Below, piece after piece: positions 36,631 through 46,973 of a stretch of DNA of 64,000 bases (its first letter is position 1; each line of letters opens with the position of its first letter). The stretch covers positions 117,848-181,847 of the forward strand of contig PHEQ01000010.1 in the NCBI GenBank assembly GCA_002842985.1, in the 5' to 3' direction. The DNA is from Alphaproteobacteria bacterium HGW-Alphaproteobacteria-1. GTDB taxonomy: Bacteria > Pseudomonadota > Alphaproteobacteria > Rhodobacterales > Rhodobacteraceae. A program made the position numbers and the translations under genes. Under the pieces are notes generated by a model. The model was not told the DNA's origin, did no database searches, and was given only the letters and a program-made list of their open reading frames with translations.

Positions 36631-39600
36631 GTGCAGTTTACCAGGCTCAGACTGACCGGCTTCAAGAGCTTCGTCGATCCCACCGACCTTGTCATCTCGG
36701 AGGGGCTGACGGGGGTGGTGGGGCCGAATGGCTGTGGCAAGTCGAACCTCTTGGAGGCGCTGCGCTGGGTGATGGGCGAAAATCGCCCCTCGGCCATGCG
36801 TGGCGACGGCATGGAGGACGTGATCTTTGCCGGGGCGGCCACGCGGCCCGCGCGCAACTTTGCCGAAGTGCTGATGCAGATCGACAATTCCGAGCGGTTG
36901 GCCCCTGCTGGGTTCAACGAGGCCGATAATCTGGAGATCACCCGCCGGATCACCCGCGACGTGGGCAGCGCCTACAAGGTCAACGGCCGCGAGGTGCGCG
37001 CGCGCGACGTGCAGATGCTCTTTGCCGATGCGTCGACCGGCGCACATTCGCCCGCATTGGTGCGGCAGGGGCAGATATCGGAACTGATCAACGCGCGGCC
37101 CAAGTCTCGGCGGCGCATTCTGGAGGAGGCCGCGGGTATTTCCGGCCTCTACCAGCGCCGCCACGAGGCGGAGTTGAAGTTGCGCGGGGCGGAGGCGAAC
37201 CTCACCCGCGTCGAGGATGTGGTCGAGCAACTGGCGGCGCAACTGGCGCAACTGGCGCGGCAGGCGAAACAGGCGGCGCGCTATCGCCAGATCGGCGAGG
37301 AATTGCGGCTGGCCGAGGGGCTTCTGCTCTGGCGGCGCTGGCGCGAGGCCGAAGAGGCGCGCAGCCTGGCCGCCGAGGCGTTGCGCGCCCGCACACTCGA
37401 GGCGTCGCGCGCCGAAGGGGCTGCGCGAGAGGCCGCGCGCGCGCGCGTCGCCGCCGACGATGCTCTGCCCGCCAAGCGCGAGGAAGAGGCCATCGCGGGG
37501 GCGATCCTGCAAAGGTTGGCGGTGCAGCGCGATACCTTGGCCGAACAGGAGACGGGCGCGCGCGAGCGGATCGCCACGCTCGAGGCGCGCATCGCACAGC
37601 TTGAGCGCGACATGGAGCGCGAGGCGGGCCTAAACCGCGACGCAGGCGAGACCATTGCGCGGCTCGACTGGGAGGCGGCGGAACTGGCCAAGGGGGCCGA
37701 GGGGCATGAGGCGCGCCTGAGCACCGCACAGGACGAGGCGCGCGAGGCGGCACGCGTGTTGCAAGAGCGCGAGAGCGATCTGGGGCAGGAGACCGAGGAT
37801 CTGGCGCGGCTCTCGGCGCGGCACCAATCGGCGCAGCGCCTGATCGAGGATCATCGCAAGACGCTGGCCCGGAGCGAGGCCGAGGCGGAACGCGCCCGCG
37901 TCGCGCGCGCGCAGGCGCAAGAGGCACTCGAGCGCGCCGAAGCGGATCATGAGACCGCGCGCGGTGCCGAAACCCTAGCGCAAGAGGCGGCTGAGGCCGC
38001 CGAGGCGGCGCTGGCGGCGGCGGATGAGGCGCGCAGCATGGCGGCGGGCCGCGAGGCCGAGGCGCGCGCCGCGCGCTCCGAGGCCGAGGGCGAGATGGGC
38101 GCGCTGCGCGCCGAGGCGAACGCGCTGCTGCGACTGGTTCAGCGCGACACCGCCGAGGGTGGGCAGATCATGGACCGCCTTCAGGTGCAGCACGGATTCG
38201 AGAAGGCGCTTGGCGCGGCGCTGGCGGACGATCTGCGCGCGCCCGAGGTGGCGGCGGACGGGCCGTCGGGCTGGGCGCTTCTGCCCGGATATGCCGTGCC
38301 GCAGCCGCTGCCCGAGGGGGTCACCGCGCTGACCAACCATGTCTCGGTGCCCGAGGTTCTGGCCCGGCGAATGGCGCAGATCGGCCTTGTCGAGCCGGAA
38401 GATGCCGCGCGGCTGCAACTGCTCCTGAAACCCGGTCAGCGGCTGGTCAGCCGGGCGGGCGACCTGTGGCGCTGGGACGGGTTTCGCGCGCGCGCCGAGG
38501 ATGCGCCGAGCGCCGCGGCGCTGCGGTTGGAACAGCTCAACCGGCTGGAATTGCTCAAGCAGCAGCTTGAACACGCCACAGCGCGCGCCGACGGGGCCGC
38601 GCGCGCGCACGAGGCGCTGCGCATCGATCTAAGTGCCCGCACCGAGGCGGATCGTGCCGCCCGCGAGGCGCGCCGCGAGGCCGATGCGGCGGTCAATGCC
38701 GCGAGCCGCGCGCTGAGCCGTGCCGAGGCCGACCGCAACCTTGCCGCCTCGCGGCTCGAATCATCGCGGCTTGCCCTGACGCGCCACGAGGACGAGGCGA
38801 TGGCCGCACGCAAGGCGCTGTCAGAGGCCGAGGCGGTGCTGACGGGGCTGGGCGATCTGGCGGCAGCGCGGGCCGGGCTCGAGGATATCAAGATCACCGT
38901 CGAGGCGGCGCGCATGACAATGATGACGCGGCGATCGGTGGCGGATGAATTGCGCCGCGAAGGGGAACGGCGCACCGCGCGGCGGCAGGAAATCACCAAG
39001 GAAGTGAGCGGCTGGCGGCACCGGCTGGAGACAGCGGAAAAGCGCAGCGCGGAACTGGCCGAGCGCAAGGCGGCGTCGGAGACAGAGCTGGCCGAGGCGC
39101 GCGGCGCGCCGGAGTTGCTGGCCGCGAAGCGCGCGGAACTGGCCGATGAGATCGCCCGTGCCGAGGCGCGGCGCGCGGCGGCGGCCGATGCGCTCTCGGC
39201 GGCCGAGGGCGTGGCGCGGCAGTCGGCGGCGGCCGAGCGCGAGGCCGAGCGGCTTGCCTCCGAGGCGCGCGAGGCGCGCGCGCGCGCCGAGGCCCGCGCC
39301 GATGCCGCGCGAGAGGCCCGCGACGTGGCCGCCGAGCGCATCGCCGAGGCGGTGGACATGACCCCCGAAGCGCTGCTCGACAGCCTCGCGACCGACCCGG
39401 GCACCATGCCCGCCTCGGAGGTGATCGAGGCCGATGTGGCGAGGCTCAAGCGGCAGCGCGAGGCGCTTGGCGCGGTCAACCTGCGCGCTGAGGAGGACGC
39501 GCGCGAGGTCGAGGCCGAACACGCCAACCTCATCACCGAAAAGACCGATCTGGAAGAGGCGATCCGGACCCTGCGCAGCGGCATTGCCAGCCTCAACCGC

Positions 39601-40086
39601 GAGGGGCGCGAGCGGCTGCTGACCGCCTTCGAGCAGGTGAACGCGAATTTCACGCTGCTGTTCCGGCACCTCTTCGGCGGGGGCGAGGCCAACCTCGTGC
39701 TGGTCGAGAGCGATGATCCGCTTGAGGCGGGGCTTGAAATCATGTGCCAGCCGCCGGGCAAGAAGCTCTCGACGCTGAGCCTTCTGTCGGGGGGCGAGCA
39801 GACGCTGACGGCGCTGGCGCTGATCTTTGCGGTATTTCTGGCCAATCCCGCGCCCATCTGCGTGCTCGACGAGGTGGATGCGCCGCTGGATGATGCCAAC
39901 GTGACGCGGTTCTGCGACCTGCTGGACGAGATGTGCCGCCGCACCGCGACGCGGTTTTTGATCATCACCCACCATGCTGTGACGATGAGCCGGATGGACC
40001 GGCTCTTTGGCGTGACCATGGCCGAGCAGGGGGTGAGCCAGCTTGTCTCGGTCGATCTGCGCAAGGCGGAAGCGATGGTCGCCTGA
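36631..40086 (+). CDS. smc: Chromosome segregation protein SMC
   Basis: SMC organises and helps segregate the chromosome with ScpA and ScpB. The 1151-residue protein starts at the GTG at 36631 ([18 protein letters not shown]), which gives the length I recall for related Roseobacter SMC proteins; an in-frame ATG at 36562 would add 23 non-homologous residues. It has Walker [10 protein letters not shown] near residue 34, long Ala/Glu/Arg-rich coiled coils, a hinge at about 500-640, and near the end the signature [15 protein letters not shown] and Walker [14 protein letters not shown]. The coiled coils are strongly GC-biased, which produces long antisense frames. rnhB follows immediately. Confidence 0.96.
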   Translation: MQFTRLRLTGFKSFVDPTDLVISEGLTGVVGPNGCGKSNLLEALRWVMGENRPSAMRGDGMEDVIFAGAATRPARNFAEVLMQIDNSERLAPAGFNEADNLEITRRITRDVGSAYKVNGREVRARDVQMLFADASTGAHSPALVRQGQISELINARPKSRRRILEEAAGISGLYQRRHEAELKLRGAEANLTRVEDVVEQLAAQLAQLARQAKQAARYRQIGEELRLAEGLLLWRRWREAEEARSLAAEALRARTLEASRAEGAAREAARARVAADDALPAKREEEAIAGAILQRLAVQRDTLAEQETGARERIATLEARIAQLERDMEREAGLNRDAGETIARLDWEAAELAKGAEGHEARLSTAQDEAREAARVLQERESDLGQETEDLARLSARHQSAQRLIEDHRKTLARSEAEAERARVARAQAQEALERAEADHETARGAETLAQEAAEAAEAALAAADEARSMAAGREAEARAARSEAEGEMGALRAEANALLRLVQRDTAEGGQIMDRLQVQHGFEKALGAALADDLRAPEVAADGPSGWALLPGYAVPQPLPEGVTALTNHVSVPEVLARRMAQIGLVEPEDAARLQLLLKPGQRLVSRAGDLWRWDGFRARAEDAPSAAALRLEQLNRLELLKQQLEHATARADGAARAHEALRIDLSARTEADRAAREARREADAAVNAASRALSRAEADRNLAASRLESSRLALTRHEDEAMAARKALSEAEAVLTGLGDLAAARAGLEDIKITVEAARMTMMTRRSVADELRREGERRTARRQEITKEVSGWRHRLETAEKRSAELAERKAASETELAEARGAPELLAAKRAELADEIARAEARRAAAADALSAAEGVARQSAAAEREAERLASEAREARARAEARADAAREARDVAAERIAEAVDMTPEALLDSLATDPGTMPASEVIEADVARLKRQREALGAVNLRAEEDAREVEAEHANLITEKTDLEEAIRTLRSGIASLNREGRERLLTAFEQVNANFTLLFRHLFGGGEANLVLVESDDPLEAGLEIMCQPPGKKLSTLSLLSGGEQTLTALALIFAVFLANPAPICVLDEVDAPLDDANVTRFCDLLDEMCRRTATRFLIITHHAVTMSRMDRLFGVTMAEQGVSQLVSVDLRKAEAMVA

Positions 40087-40087
40087 G

Positions 40088-40711
40088 GTGGTGGGCGGCC
40101 CCGATTTCAGCCATGAAACCGCCGCCCGCGCCCTTGGCCATATCCGCATTGCCGGGGTGGACGAGGTCGGGCGCGGGCCGCTGGCAGGGCCGGTGACGGC
40201 GGCGGCGGTGATCCTTGATCCCGCGCAGATCCCCGAGGGACTGAACGATTCCAAGGCCCTGTCGGCGGCGCGGCGCGCCGTGCTTGCCGCGCGGATCCGC
40301 GCCGTGGCGGAGGTATCGGTCGGCCATGCCTCGGTCGAGGAGATCGACCGGCTCAACATTCTGCGCGCCTCGCAACTGGCGATGCTGCGCGCGCTTGACG
40401 GCCTTGCGCGTCCGGCCGGTTTCGCGCTCATCGACGGCAATCGCCTGCCCGAGGGGTTGGCCATGCCCGCGCGCGCGGTGGTGCGCGGCGACGCGCTCTG
40501 CCTCTCGATCGCGGCGGCCTCGATCGTGGCCAAGGAGGTGCGCGATGCGCTGATGCGGGATTTGGCGCAACAGTTTCCCGGCTATGGCTGGGAGAAGAAC
40601 GCGGGTTACCCGTCAAAGGCGCATAAACAGGCCCTCCTAGATTTGGGGGTGACCCCCCATCATAGGCGTTCGTTCCGGCCCGTCCACAATATATTGTATC
40701 AAGAAAAATAA
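40088..40711 (+). CDS. rnhB: Ribonuclease HII
   Basis: Cleaves RNA in RNA-DNA hybrids and removes ribonucleotides from DNA. The 207-residue protein has the [12 protein letters not shown] motif with the catalytic D and [21 protein letters not shown] and [15 protein letters not shown]. No ATG is available at a sensible place: the start is GTG at 40088 or 40091, 1-4 bases after the smc stop, so the two genes are surely coupled. An in-frame TTG at 40043 lies inside smc and is less likely. The end is followed by an AT-rich segment in front of ccrM. Confidence 0.94.
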   Translation: MVGGPDFSHETAARALGHIRIAGVDEVGRGPLAGPVTAAAVILDPAQIPEGLNDSKALSAARRAVLAARIRAVAEVSVGHASVEEIDRLNILRASQLAMLRALDGLARPAGFALIDGNRLPEGLAMPARAVVRGDALCLSIAAASIVAKEVRDALMRDLAQQFPGYGWEKNAGYPSKAHKQALLDLGVTPHHRRSFRPVHNILYQEK

Positions 40712-41927
<1,216 letters not shown>

Positions 41928-41980
41928 CACTCCAACACCGCCGATGTCCGGGGCCTGACTTCCCGGATATCCTTACCTCA

Positions 41981-42011
41981 CCCCGTCGCGCGTGGCGTGA
42001 CGGGGTTTTTT
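41981..42011 (+). terminator. Terminator after ccrM
   Basis: CCCCGTC (41981-41987) pairs with GACGGGG (41999-42005), with an inner CGC/GCG pairing and a GTG loop, followed by six T residues (42006-42011). It lies 54 bases after the ccrM stop and just before the end of a convergent gene. Confidence 0.85.
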
Positions 42012-42020
42012 CTTGGTGAT

Positions 42021-42371
42021 TTACCAGCCCGCCGCCGCCTTGTCGGAACCGCACTGAATCCGCACCGCGCCCTTCATCTGCGCCTCGGCTGTGGGGTGCA
42101 GGTTGCGCCAGCGCACGCGCCATTTGCTCTCGGTCACCGGCAGGTTCATGGTCATGGCGATGGCGTGGTCCGCAGGTTCGGCCATGGGCATTCCGCCGCC
42201 ACCCGCGCTGACATAGGGCATGTCGGCGGGGCATTCGGCCTCGACATTGCACTCAGCCCCTGGCGCAAGGATGCATTCCTGCACCATGGGCGCCTGCCAT
42301 TTCGTCTCGGCCAGCGCCGGTGCGGGCAGGACAATCGCCGCGCCCAGCATCATCAGGTGAAATCGTGTCAT
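42021..42371 (-). CDS. Small secreted protein downstream of arsJ, hypothetical
   Basis: A 116-residue protein with a signal peptide (LMMLGAAIVLPAPALAE) and a mature part of about 95 residues with four cysteines (QECI, AECN, EAECP, IQCG), so two disulfide bonds are possible in the periplasm. I chose the ATG at 42371, with GGGAGG 6 bases upstream, over an in-frame ATG 6 bases further up. It lies 62 bases after the arsJ stop on the same strand, and may be part of the arsenic operon or an independent gene. I recognise no family and know no arsenic-related function for it. Confidence 0.7.
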   Translation of the reverse strand: MTRFHLMMLGAAIVLPAPALAETKWQAPMVQECILAPGAECNVEAECPADMPYVSAGGGGMPMAEPADHAIAMTMNLPVTESKWRVRWRNLHPTAEAQMKGAVRIQCGSDKAAAGW

Positions 42372-42433
42372 CGGCATCCTCCCAAAAGATGCATCATGAT
42401 TACACCAAAATTCCGCGTGTCCGGGTGATAAAG

Positions 42434-43705
42434 TCACACAGGCGTGAGCGGCTCCCGTTCCCCTGCCAATCGCCGCGCCGCGATCCAGCTTGCCAGCGCC
42501 ATGAGCCCGGCAGTGGCAAGGCAGAGCGGCAGACCGCCCGCCTGATAGCTCAGGCCCGACAGGGCCGTGCCGATCAGCCGCCCGGCCGCGTTGGCCATGT
42601 AGTAGAACCCCACGTCGCGGGTGATCCGCTCGGCCGCGCCGAAGGCGAGGATCAGGTAAGAGTGGACCGAGGAATTGATGGCAAAGACAAAGCCGAACAG
42701 AAGAAGCCCCGCCACCAGCGTGCCGGTGAGCCAGGGCGCAGGGCCGCCCGCGAGGAGCGCGCCAAGCGCCAGCGCAAAGGGGATCGGCACCAGAAGCCCG
42801 GCCCAGCGGATCGCGCGTGCGGTGATAGCGCTCTCGGATTGGGTTCTGGCCCCCAGAAGGCGGGGGGCAAGCGCCTGCACCCCGCCATAGCCGATGATCC
42901 AGAGCGCCATGAAACCGCCCACCAGAAAGAACGCCTCGCGCCGCCCCGCATCGGTGCCGTCCGAAAGGACCATCTGGAAATAGACCGGGATGCCCACCAC
43001 GAACCACACGTCGCGCGCGCCGAAAAGGAACATCCGCGCAAGGCTGAGCCGGTTGACGCGCGGATCGGTCGAGCGCCAGCCACCCCAGGCCTCGGCGGAT
43101 TTCATGCGTCCCGGCAGACCTGCGGGAAGAAAAAGCACCACCGCCGCAAGAATGACCGCGAGAACAGCGGCCATGCCCCAGACCGCCTCGTGAAAGCCCG
43201 CAAGGCCGAGGAGCGCCGCGCCTAGGAAAAAGCCCGCGCCCTTGACCGCGTTCTTGGACCCGGTGAGCCAGGCCACCCAACGGAACAGCCCGCCGTCGCC
43301 CGAGGGTGCCAGCAGCTTGACGGCGGATTTCGAGGACATCTTGGCCAAATCCTTGGCCACGCCCGACGCGCCCTGCACCGCCATCACGAAGCCGACCGAG
43401 GCGGCGATGCTCCATGCCGGGTCTAGCTGTGCCAGCGCCGCAAGCGCGCCGATCTGAAGCGCAAGCCCGCCGTAAAGCGTGGCCGCGAGCCCGAACCGCG
43501 CGGCGAGCCAGCCTGCGCCAAGATTGGTCACGATCCCCGCTACCTCATATAGCACGAAGAGCCAGGCCAGTTGCACGGGCGTGAAGCCGAGCGTGTTGAA
43601 ATGCAGGAGAACCAGCATCCGCAGCGCGCCGTCCGAGAGCATGAAGGCCCAATAGGCCGCCGTGACGGCGCCGTAGGCACGCAGCGGGTTGGTCGCCCCG
43701 GTCAC
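42434..43705 (-). CDS. arsJ: Organoarsenical exporter ArsJ (MFS)
   Basis: A 423-residue major facilitator protein with about 12 hydrophobic helices. ArsJ exports 1-arseno-3-phosphoglycerate, which then falls apart to arsenate outside the cell. The call rests on the typical sequence ([36 protein letters not shown] at the N-terminus, cited by position near residues 8-43, and [29 protein letters not shown] in the middle) and on the neighbouring GAPDH. The start is GTG at 43705, overlapping the GAPDH stop as GTGA, so both are tightly coupled. It is third in the arsRC-gap-arsJ operon. Confidence 0.9.
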   Translation of the reverse strand: MTGATNPLRAYGAVTAAYWAFMLSDGALRMLVLLHFNTLGFTPVQLAWLFVLYEVAGIVTNLGAGWLAARFGLAATLYGGLALQIGALAALAQLDPAWSIAASVGFVMAVQGASGVAKDLAKMSSKSAVKLLAPSGDGGLFRWVAWLTGSKNAVKGAGFFLGAALLGLAGFHEAVWGMAAVLAVILAAVVLFLPAGLPGRMKSAEAWGGWRSTDPRVNRLSLARMFLFGARDVWFVVGIPVYFQMVLSDGTDAGRREAFFLVGGFMALWIIGYGGVQALAPRLLGARTQSESAITARAIRWAGLLVPIPFALALGALLAGGPAPWLTGTLVAGLLLFGFVFAINSSVHSYLILAFGAAERITRDVGFYYMANAAGRLIGTALSGLSYQAGGLPLCLATAGLMALASWIAARRLAGEREPLTPV

Positions 43706-44709
43706 AGCGTGGCCGCCACCATGCGGGCGATGTCGCCCAACCGGCAGGCATAGCCCCATTCGTTGTCATACCAGGCGTAGACCTTCACCTGTGTTCCGTT
43801 CACGACCATGGTCGAGGGCCCGTCTATGACCGAGGAGCGCGGATCGTTGGTATAATCGGACGACACCAGCGGGCGCGTCTCAAACCCGAGGATACCGGCA
43901 AGCGGTCCCTCGGCGGCGGTCTGAAAGAGCGCGTTGACCTCTTCCACGGTGATGGCGCGCGTCATCTCGAAGACGCAATCGGTGAGCGACGCGTTGAGCA
44001 GCGGCACCCGCACCGCGTGGCCGTCGATCCGCCCCTTGAGTTCGGGATAGATTAGCGTGATTGCCGTGGCGCTGCCGGTGGTGGTGGGAATGAGGTTGGT
44101 GAGCGCCGAACGCGCGCGGCGCATGTCCTTTGCCGGGCGGTCCACGATGGTCTGGGTATTGGTCACGTTGTGGATCGTGGTGATCGAGCCGTGGTGGATG
44201 CCGATCGCCTCGTGCAGCACCTTGACCACCGGCGCGAGGCAATTGGTGGTGCAGGAGGCGGCGGTGATGACGGTTTGCGTGCCGTCATACAGGTGATGAT
44301 TGACGCCATAGACAAGGTTGAGCGCGCCGCCATCCTTGACCGGGGCGCTGACCACGACCTTTTTCACCCCCGCGTCAAAATAGGGGGCGATTTTCGCCTC
44401 GGTCTTGAACACGCCGGTGCAGTCGATCACCAGATCGACGCCCATCTCGGCGAGTGGCAGCGCCTCGATGGCCCGCTCATGCGTGAGGCGGACGCTCTGA
44501 CCGTTCAGCACCAGCGCGCCGGGGGCATGGCTCACCGGGGTGCGCCAGCGGCCATGGACCGAGTCGAACTCCATCAACAGCGCGTGCTGTTCGGCATTGC
44601 CCACGGGATCGTTGAGCAGGACGATCTCGCCACCGCCGCCGCTGTCGATCAAGTCGCGCAGCACAAGCTTTCCGATGCGGCCAAGGCCGTTGAGGGCAAT
44701 CCTGGGCAT
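43702..44709 (-). CDS. ArsJ-associated glyceraldehyde-3-phosphate dehydrogenase
   Basis: A 335-residue GAPDH with an N-terminal NAD domain ([16 protein letters not shown]), the catalytic C153 in ASCTTNC, H180 in IHNVTN, and the usual [12 protein letters not shown] near the end. In ars operons this enzyme uses arsenate in place of phosphate and makes 1-arseno-3-phosphoglycerate, the substrate of ArsJ. It sits between the ArsR-ArsC gene (6-base gap) and arsJ (4-base overlap), which makes the arsenic role much more likely than glycolysis. The variant [11 protein letters not shown] in place of HSYTNDQ is common in this subgroup. Confidence 0.92.
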   Translation of the reverse strand: MPRIALNGLGRIGKLVLRDLIDSGGGGEIVLLNDPVGNAEQHALLMEFDSVHGRWRTPVSHAPGALVLNGQSVRLTHERAIEALPLAEMGVDLVIDCTGVFKTEAKIAPYFDAGVKKVVVSAPVKDGGALNLVYGVNHHLYDGTQTVITAASCTTNCLAPVVKVLHEAIGIHHGSITTIHNVTNTQTIVDRPAKDMRRARSALTNLIPTTTGSATAITLIYPELKGRIDGHAVRVPLLNASLTDCVFEMTRAITVEEVNALFQTAAEGPLAGILGFETRPLVSSDYTNDPRSSVIDGPSTMVVNGTQVKVYAWYDNEWGYACRLGDIARMVAATL

Positions 44710-44715
44710 GGGATG

Positions 44716-45555
44716 TCAGGCCTTCTCTTGGGTGGCGGCGTCGGTGCCGATCTCGTCCACGCGCGCCTGAAGGGCCAGACGGCTCAGGCTCTCGAAGGGC
44801 AGTTCGACAAAGGCGGTGATCCGGCGGCGCAGCGCGGCATAGGTCTGGGCAAATACCAGCGCCTTTTCCGCCTCGGTGCCGGTGGCCTTGACAGGATCGG
44901 GCAGACCCCAATGGCCGGTGATCGGCTGGCCGGGCCAGGGCGGGCATTCCTCGCCCGCTGCCGTGTCGCAGACGGTAAAGACGAAATCCATCGCCGGGGC
45001 ATCCCCGGCCTGAAACTCGGAGACATGCTTGGCGTGCATGTCCTCCACGCGGTGCCCGTTGCGGCGCAGGATGTCGAGCGCAAAGGGGTTGAGCGTGGAG
45101 TTGGGGCTGTAGCCTGCCGAAAAGGCGGCGAACTTGTCCCGGCCCAGATCGCGCAGCAGCGCCTCGGCAAAGATCGAGCGGGCGGAATTGCCCGAGCAGA
45201 TGAAGAGAACTTTGAACCTGTCGGTCATGGGGCTGTCCCTTGTGGCGAGAAGGGAGGCAATGAGATCGGGCCGCGCGCGCCCAACATCGAGCGCGAGATA
45301 GCCGATCAGCGCCTCGGTGGCGTCAAGATCGACCGAATAGAGCAGCGCGCGCCCCTGCCGTGTGACACGGATCAGACCGCAGGCCGCCAGATCCGAGAGG
45401 TGATGCGAGAGGGTGTTCTGTTTCAGGCCAAGCGCCGCCGCGATATCCGTGGGCCGTTGGCCTTGTGGCGCAAAGCGCATGAGCAGCCGGAACACCGCAA
45501 GGCGCGCTGGATGGCCAAGCGTGGCGAAGGCGTGGGAGGCATGATTCATTTCCAT
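44716..45555 (-). CDS. ArsR repressor-arsenate reductase (ArsC) fusion
   Basis: A 279-residue two-domain protein. Residues 1-105 form an ArsR-type winged helix (HPARLAVFRLL, LKQNTLSHHLSDLAACGLI, GRALLYSVD). Residues 113-255 form a low-molecular-weight phosphatase-type arsenate reductase: the active-site loop is C120 to R126 (CSGNSAR), further cysteines are C196 and C204, and D220 in GLPDP is the general acid. It probably senses arsenite and represses the operon while reducing arsenate. The classical ArsR metal motif ELCVC is absent; C59 is the only cysteine of the ArsR part. The start is the ATG at 45555 or the in-frame ATG at 45549; both lie in the operator-like repeat. First gene of the operon. 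Confidence 0.92.
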   Translation of the reverse strand: MEMNHASHAFATLGHPARLAVFRLLMRFAPQGQRPTDIAAALGLKQNTLSHHLSDLAACGLIRVTRQGRALLYSVDLDATEALIGYLALDVGRARPDLIASLLATRDSPMTDRFKVLFICSGNSARSIFAEALLRDLGRDKFAAFSAGYSPNSTLNPFALDILRRNGHRVEDMHAKHVSEFQAGDAPAMDFVFTVCDTAAGEECPPWPGQPITGHWGLPDPVKATGTEAEKALVFAQTYAALRRRITAFVELPFESLSRLALQARVDEIGTDAATQEKA

Positions 45556-45575
45556 AATTCCTGATTAATGGAAAT
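45548..45575 (-). promoter_or_regulatory. Operator-like inverted repeat at the start of the ars operon
   Basis: ATTTCCAT (45548-45555) and ATGGAAAT (45568-45575) are a perfect 8-base inverted repeat around 12 bases. It covers the start codon of the ArsR-ArsC fusion and lies in the 30-base gap after the lacI-type gene, so it is the best candidate for an autoregulatory ArsR operator. A possible promoter on the minus strand is TTGAGG (45584-45589) and TAATCA (45562-45567), 16 bases apart; this would give an almost leaderless transcript and is uncertain. Confidence 0.55.
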
Positions 45576-45585
45576 AAGATTGGCC

Positions 45586-46659
45586 TCAAGTGAAGGTTTT
45601 GTGACATCCCGCCTTCGGCGGCGGCCCGAGCGACGCGCGGCAGGCGATGGCGGTCTCCAGTCTCACGCTCGGCCCCGGATCGTTGCCCGCGCAAAGCGCG
45701 ATCAGCATCTGTGCCGCACGGCGCCCCATCTCGCGGTGGGGCACATGCACCGTGGTCAGTGCGGGCGTGACGATCGCCGCCAGTTCGATATCGTCAAAGC
45801 CGGTGACGGAAACATCCTCGGGGACGCGCAACCCCATTTCGCGTGCGGCCAGGAGCGCGCCTGCGGCAAAAACATCGTTGCCACAGAGCACGGCGGTGGG
45901 GCAGGGCCTGCGCGCCATCAGCCGCCGGAACGCCTCGGCGCCGTTCTCGATGGAATAGGCCATCTCCTCGACCTGCAAGCTCGCGGCGTCCAGCCCCTGT
46001 GTGCGCATTGCCGCCCCGATTCCCTCGAAGCGGGCGCGGGCGCGGTCATTTTGCGCGCGCGGCGCGGTGATCGCGGCCAGGTGGCGATGCCCCAGCCCCA
46101 GCACTTTTTCCGCCAGCGTCTGCATGGCGGCACGGTTGTCAAACCCGATCGACAGGCGCGGCGTGGCGGGATCGTGCACCCAGGCCGCGAGATAGGGAAC
46201 GCGCCGCCGGTCAAGAAGCTCATAGGCCGCCGCGGTGCGGTCATGGCCGATCAGCAAGAGCGCATCTGCCCCGCGCGCGACCAGCGCGCGGACCTGGCCC
46301 TCTTCCAGCGCGGGATCGTAAGAGGAACTGGCCACCAGAAGGGTGATGCCGTTGCGGCCCAACTCCTCCTGAAAGGCCTGAAGCCCGCGCGCGAAGATCG
46401 CGTTTTCCATCGTCGGGATGATCGCGCCAAACGTGTTGGTGCGTTTGGCGGCCATGACGCGCGCGCCGAAATTGGGTGCATAACCAAGCGCCTCGACCGC
46501 CGCCATGACGCGCTCGCGCGTGGCGGCGCTGACAAGGGCGGGGGTGTTGAGCGTGCGCGAGACGGTGGCGGTCGAGACGCGCGCGCGCGCGGCCACGTCT
46601 TCGAGCGTCGGCGCGGCGGTGGTGGCATCGTCTGACTGGCGTGGCACCTTGGCCTCCAT
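45586..46659 (-). CDS. LacI-family transcriptional regulator, probable control of the hps operon
   Basis: A 357-residue regulator. Residues 17-65 form the LacI helix-turn-helix (TLEDVAARARVSTATVSRTL and the hinge YAPNFGARVMA), and the rest is a periplasmic-binding-protein-like sensor (AAIIPTMENAIFARG, ALLLIGHDR, VLCGNDVFAAGALLAA, VTGFDDIELA). It diverges from the transporter and hps genes, and two LacI-type operators lie between them, so local control of the cluster is the natural reading. Known hps clusters can carry regulators of other families, so a LacI member here is of note. The ars operon begins 30 bases after its stop. Confidence 0.9.
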   Translation of the reverse strand: MEAKVPRQSDDATTAAPTLEDVAARARVSTATVSRTLNTPALVSAATRERVMAAVEALGYAPNFGARVMAAKRTNTFGAIIPTMENAIFARGLQAFQEELGRNGITLLVASSSYDPALEEGQVRALVARGADALLLIGHDRTAAAYELLDRRRVPYLAAWVHDPATPRLSIGFDNRAAMQTLAEKVLGLGHRHLAAITAPRAQNDRARARFEGIGAAMRTQGLDAASLQVEEMAYSIENGAEAFRRLMARRPCPTAVLCGNDVFAAGALLAAREMGLRVPEDVSVTGFDDIELAAIVTPALTTVHVPHREMGRRAAQMLIALCAGNDPGPSVRLETAIACRASLGPPPKAGCHKTFT

Positions 46660-46683
46660 CTTTCAAGTCCTTGATGGAACGAT

Positions 46684-46723
46684 AATGTAAAGGCTTGCAT
46701 GGCGCAATGTAAGCCCTTACATT
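46684..46723. promoter_or_regulatory. Divergent hps/lacI promoters with two LacI-type operators
   Basis: Two 14-base operator-like sites lie 22 bases apart, centre to centre: TGTAAAGGCTTGCA (46686-46699) and TGTAAGCCCTTACA (46708-46721). The second, extended to AATGTAAGCCCTTACATT, is palindromic except for its central base pair. Both follow the TGTAANNNNTTNCA form of LacI-family sites. They coincide with two promoters. For the plus strand, TTGCAT (46695-46700) and TACATT (46718-46723) are 17 bases apart. For the minus strand (lacI), TTACAT (46707-46712) and TACATT (46684-46689) are also 17 bases apart. Confidence 0.75.
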
Positions 46724-46758
46724 TATCAGGACTCATGTCTGCATCGGGAGGAGACGAC

Positions 46759-46932
46759 ATGGCTCTTGCGATTGCCGCGCTGCTCTTTGCCGCGTTCGTG
46801 CTTGATCTGGCGCTGGGCGCGCTGGCGGGTGCCGCGTTCCTGAGCGACGTGCAGGCGATGCTGCTTTTGCTGGCCGCTTCGGTGGCCTTTGTGGTGGCCA
46901 TCCTGCGCCGTGAGGCGGAGGCCAGAAAATAA
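46759..46932 (+). CDS. Small two-helix membrane protein, hypothetical
   Basis: A 57-residue protein, nearly all hydrophobic: one helix at about residues 2-27 and another at about 29-48, ending in a charged tail (RREAEARK). The ATG at 46759 has a strong GGGAGGAG ribosome-binding site (46746-46753) and lies about 29 bases after the predicted transcript start. The in-frame ATG at 46735 is too close to that start. It is the first gene of the transporter/hps operon, 38 bases before the binding protein. It could be an accessory subunit of the TRAP transporter; I know no named family. Confidence 0.75.
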   Translation: MALAIAALLFAAFVLDLALGALAGAAFLSDVQAMLLLLAASVAFVVAILRREAEARK

Positions 46933-46973
46933 TCAAACGCTTATAATAATGACGCTCAACAGGGAGGAGCATG

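Noticed and set aside
43702..44709. Glycolytic GAPDH
   Set aside because: Sequence alone would allow it, but the ArsR-ArsC and ArsJ neighbours with overlapping reading frames point to the arsenate route.
46735..46758. Earlier ATG for the 57-residue membrane protein
   Set aside because: It lies only about 5 bases after the predicted transcript start, and the strong ribosome-binding site serves the ATG at 46759.
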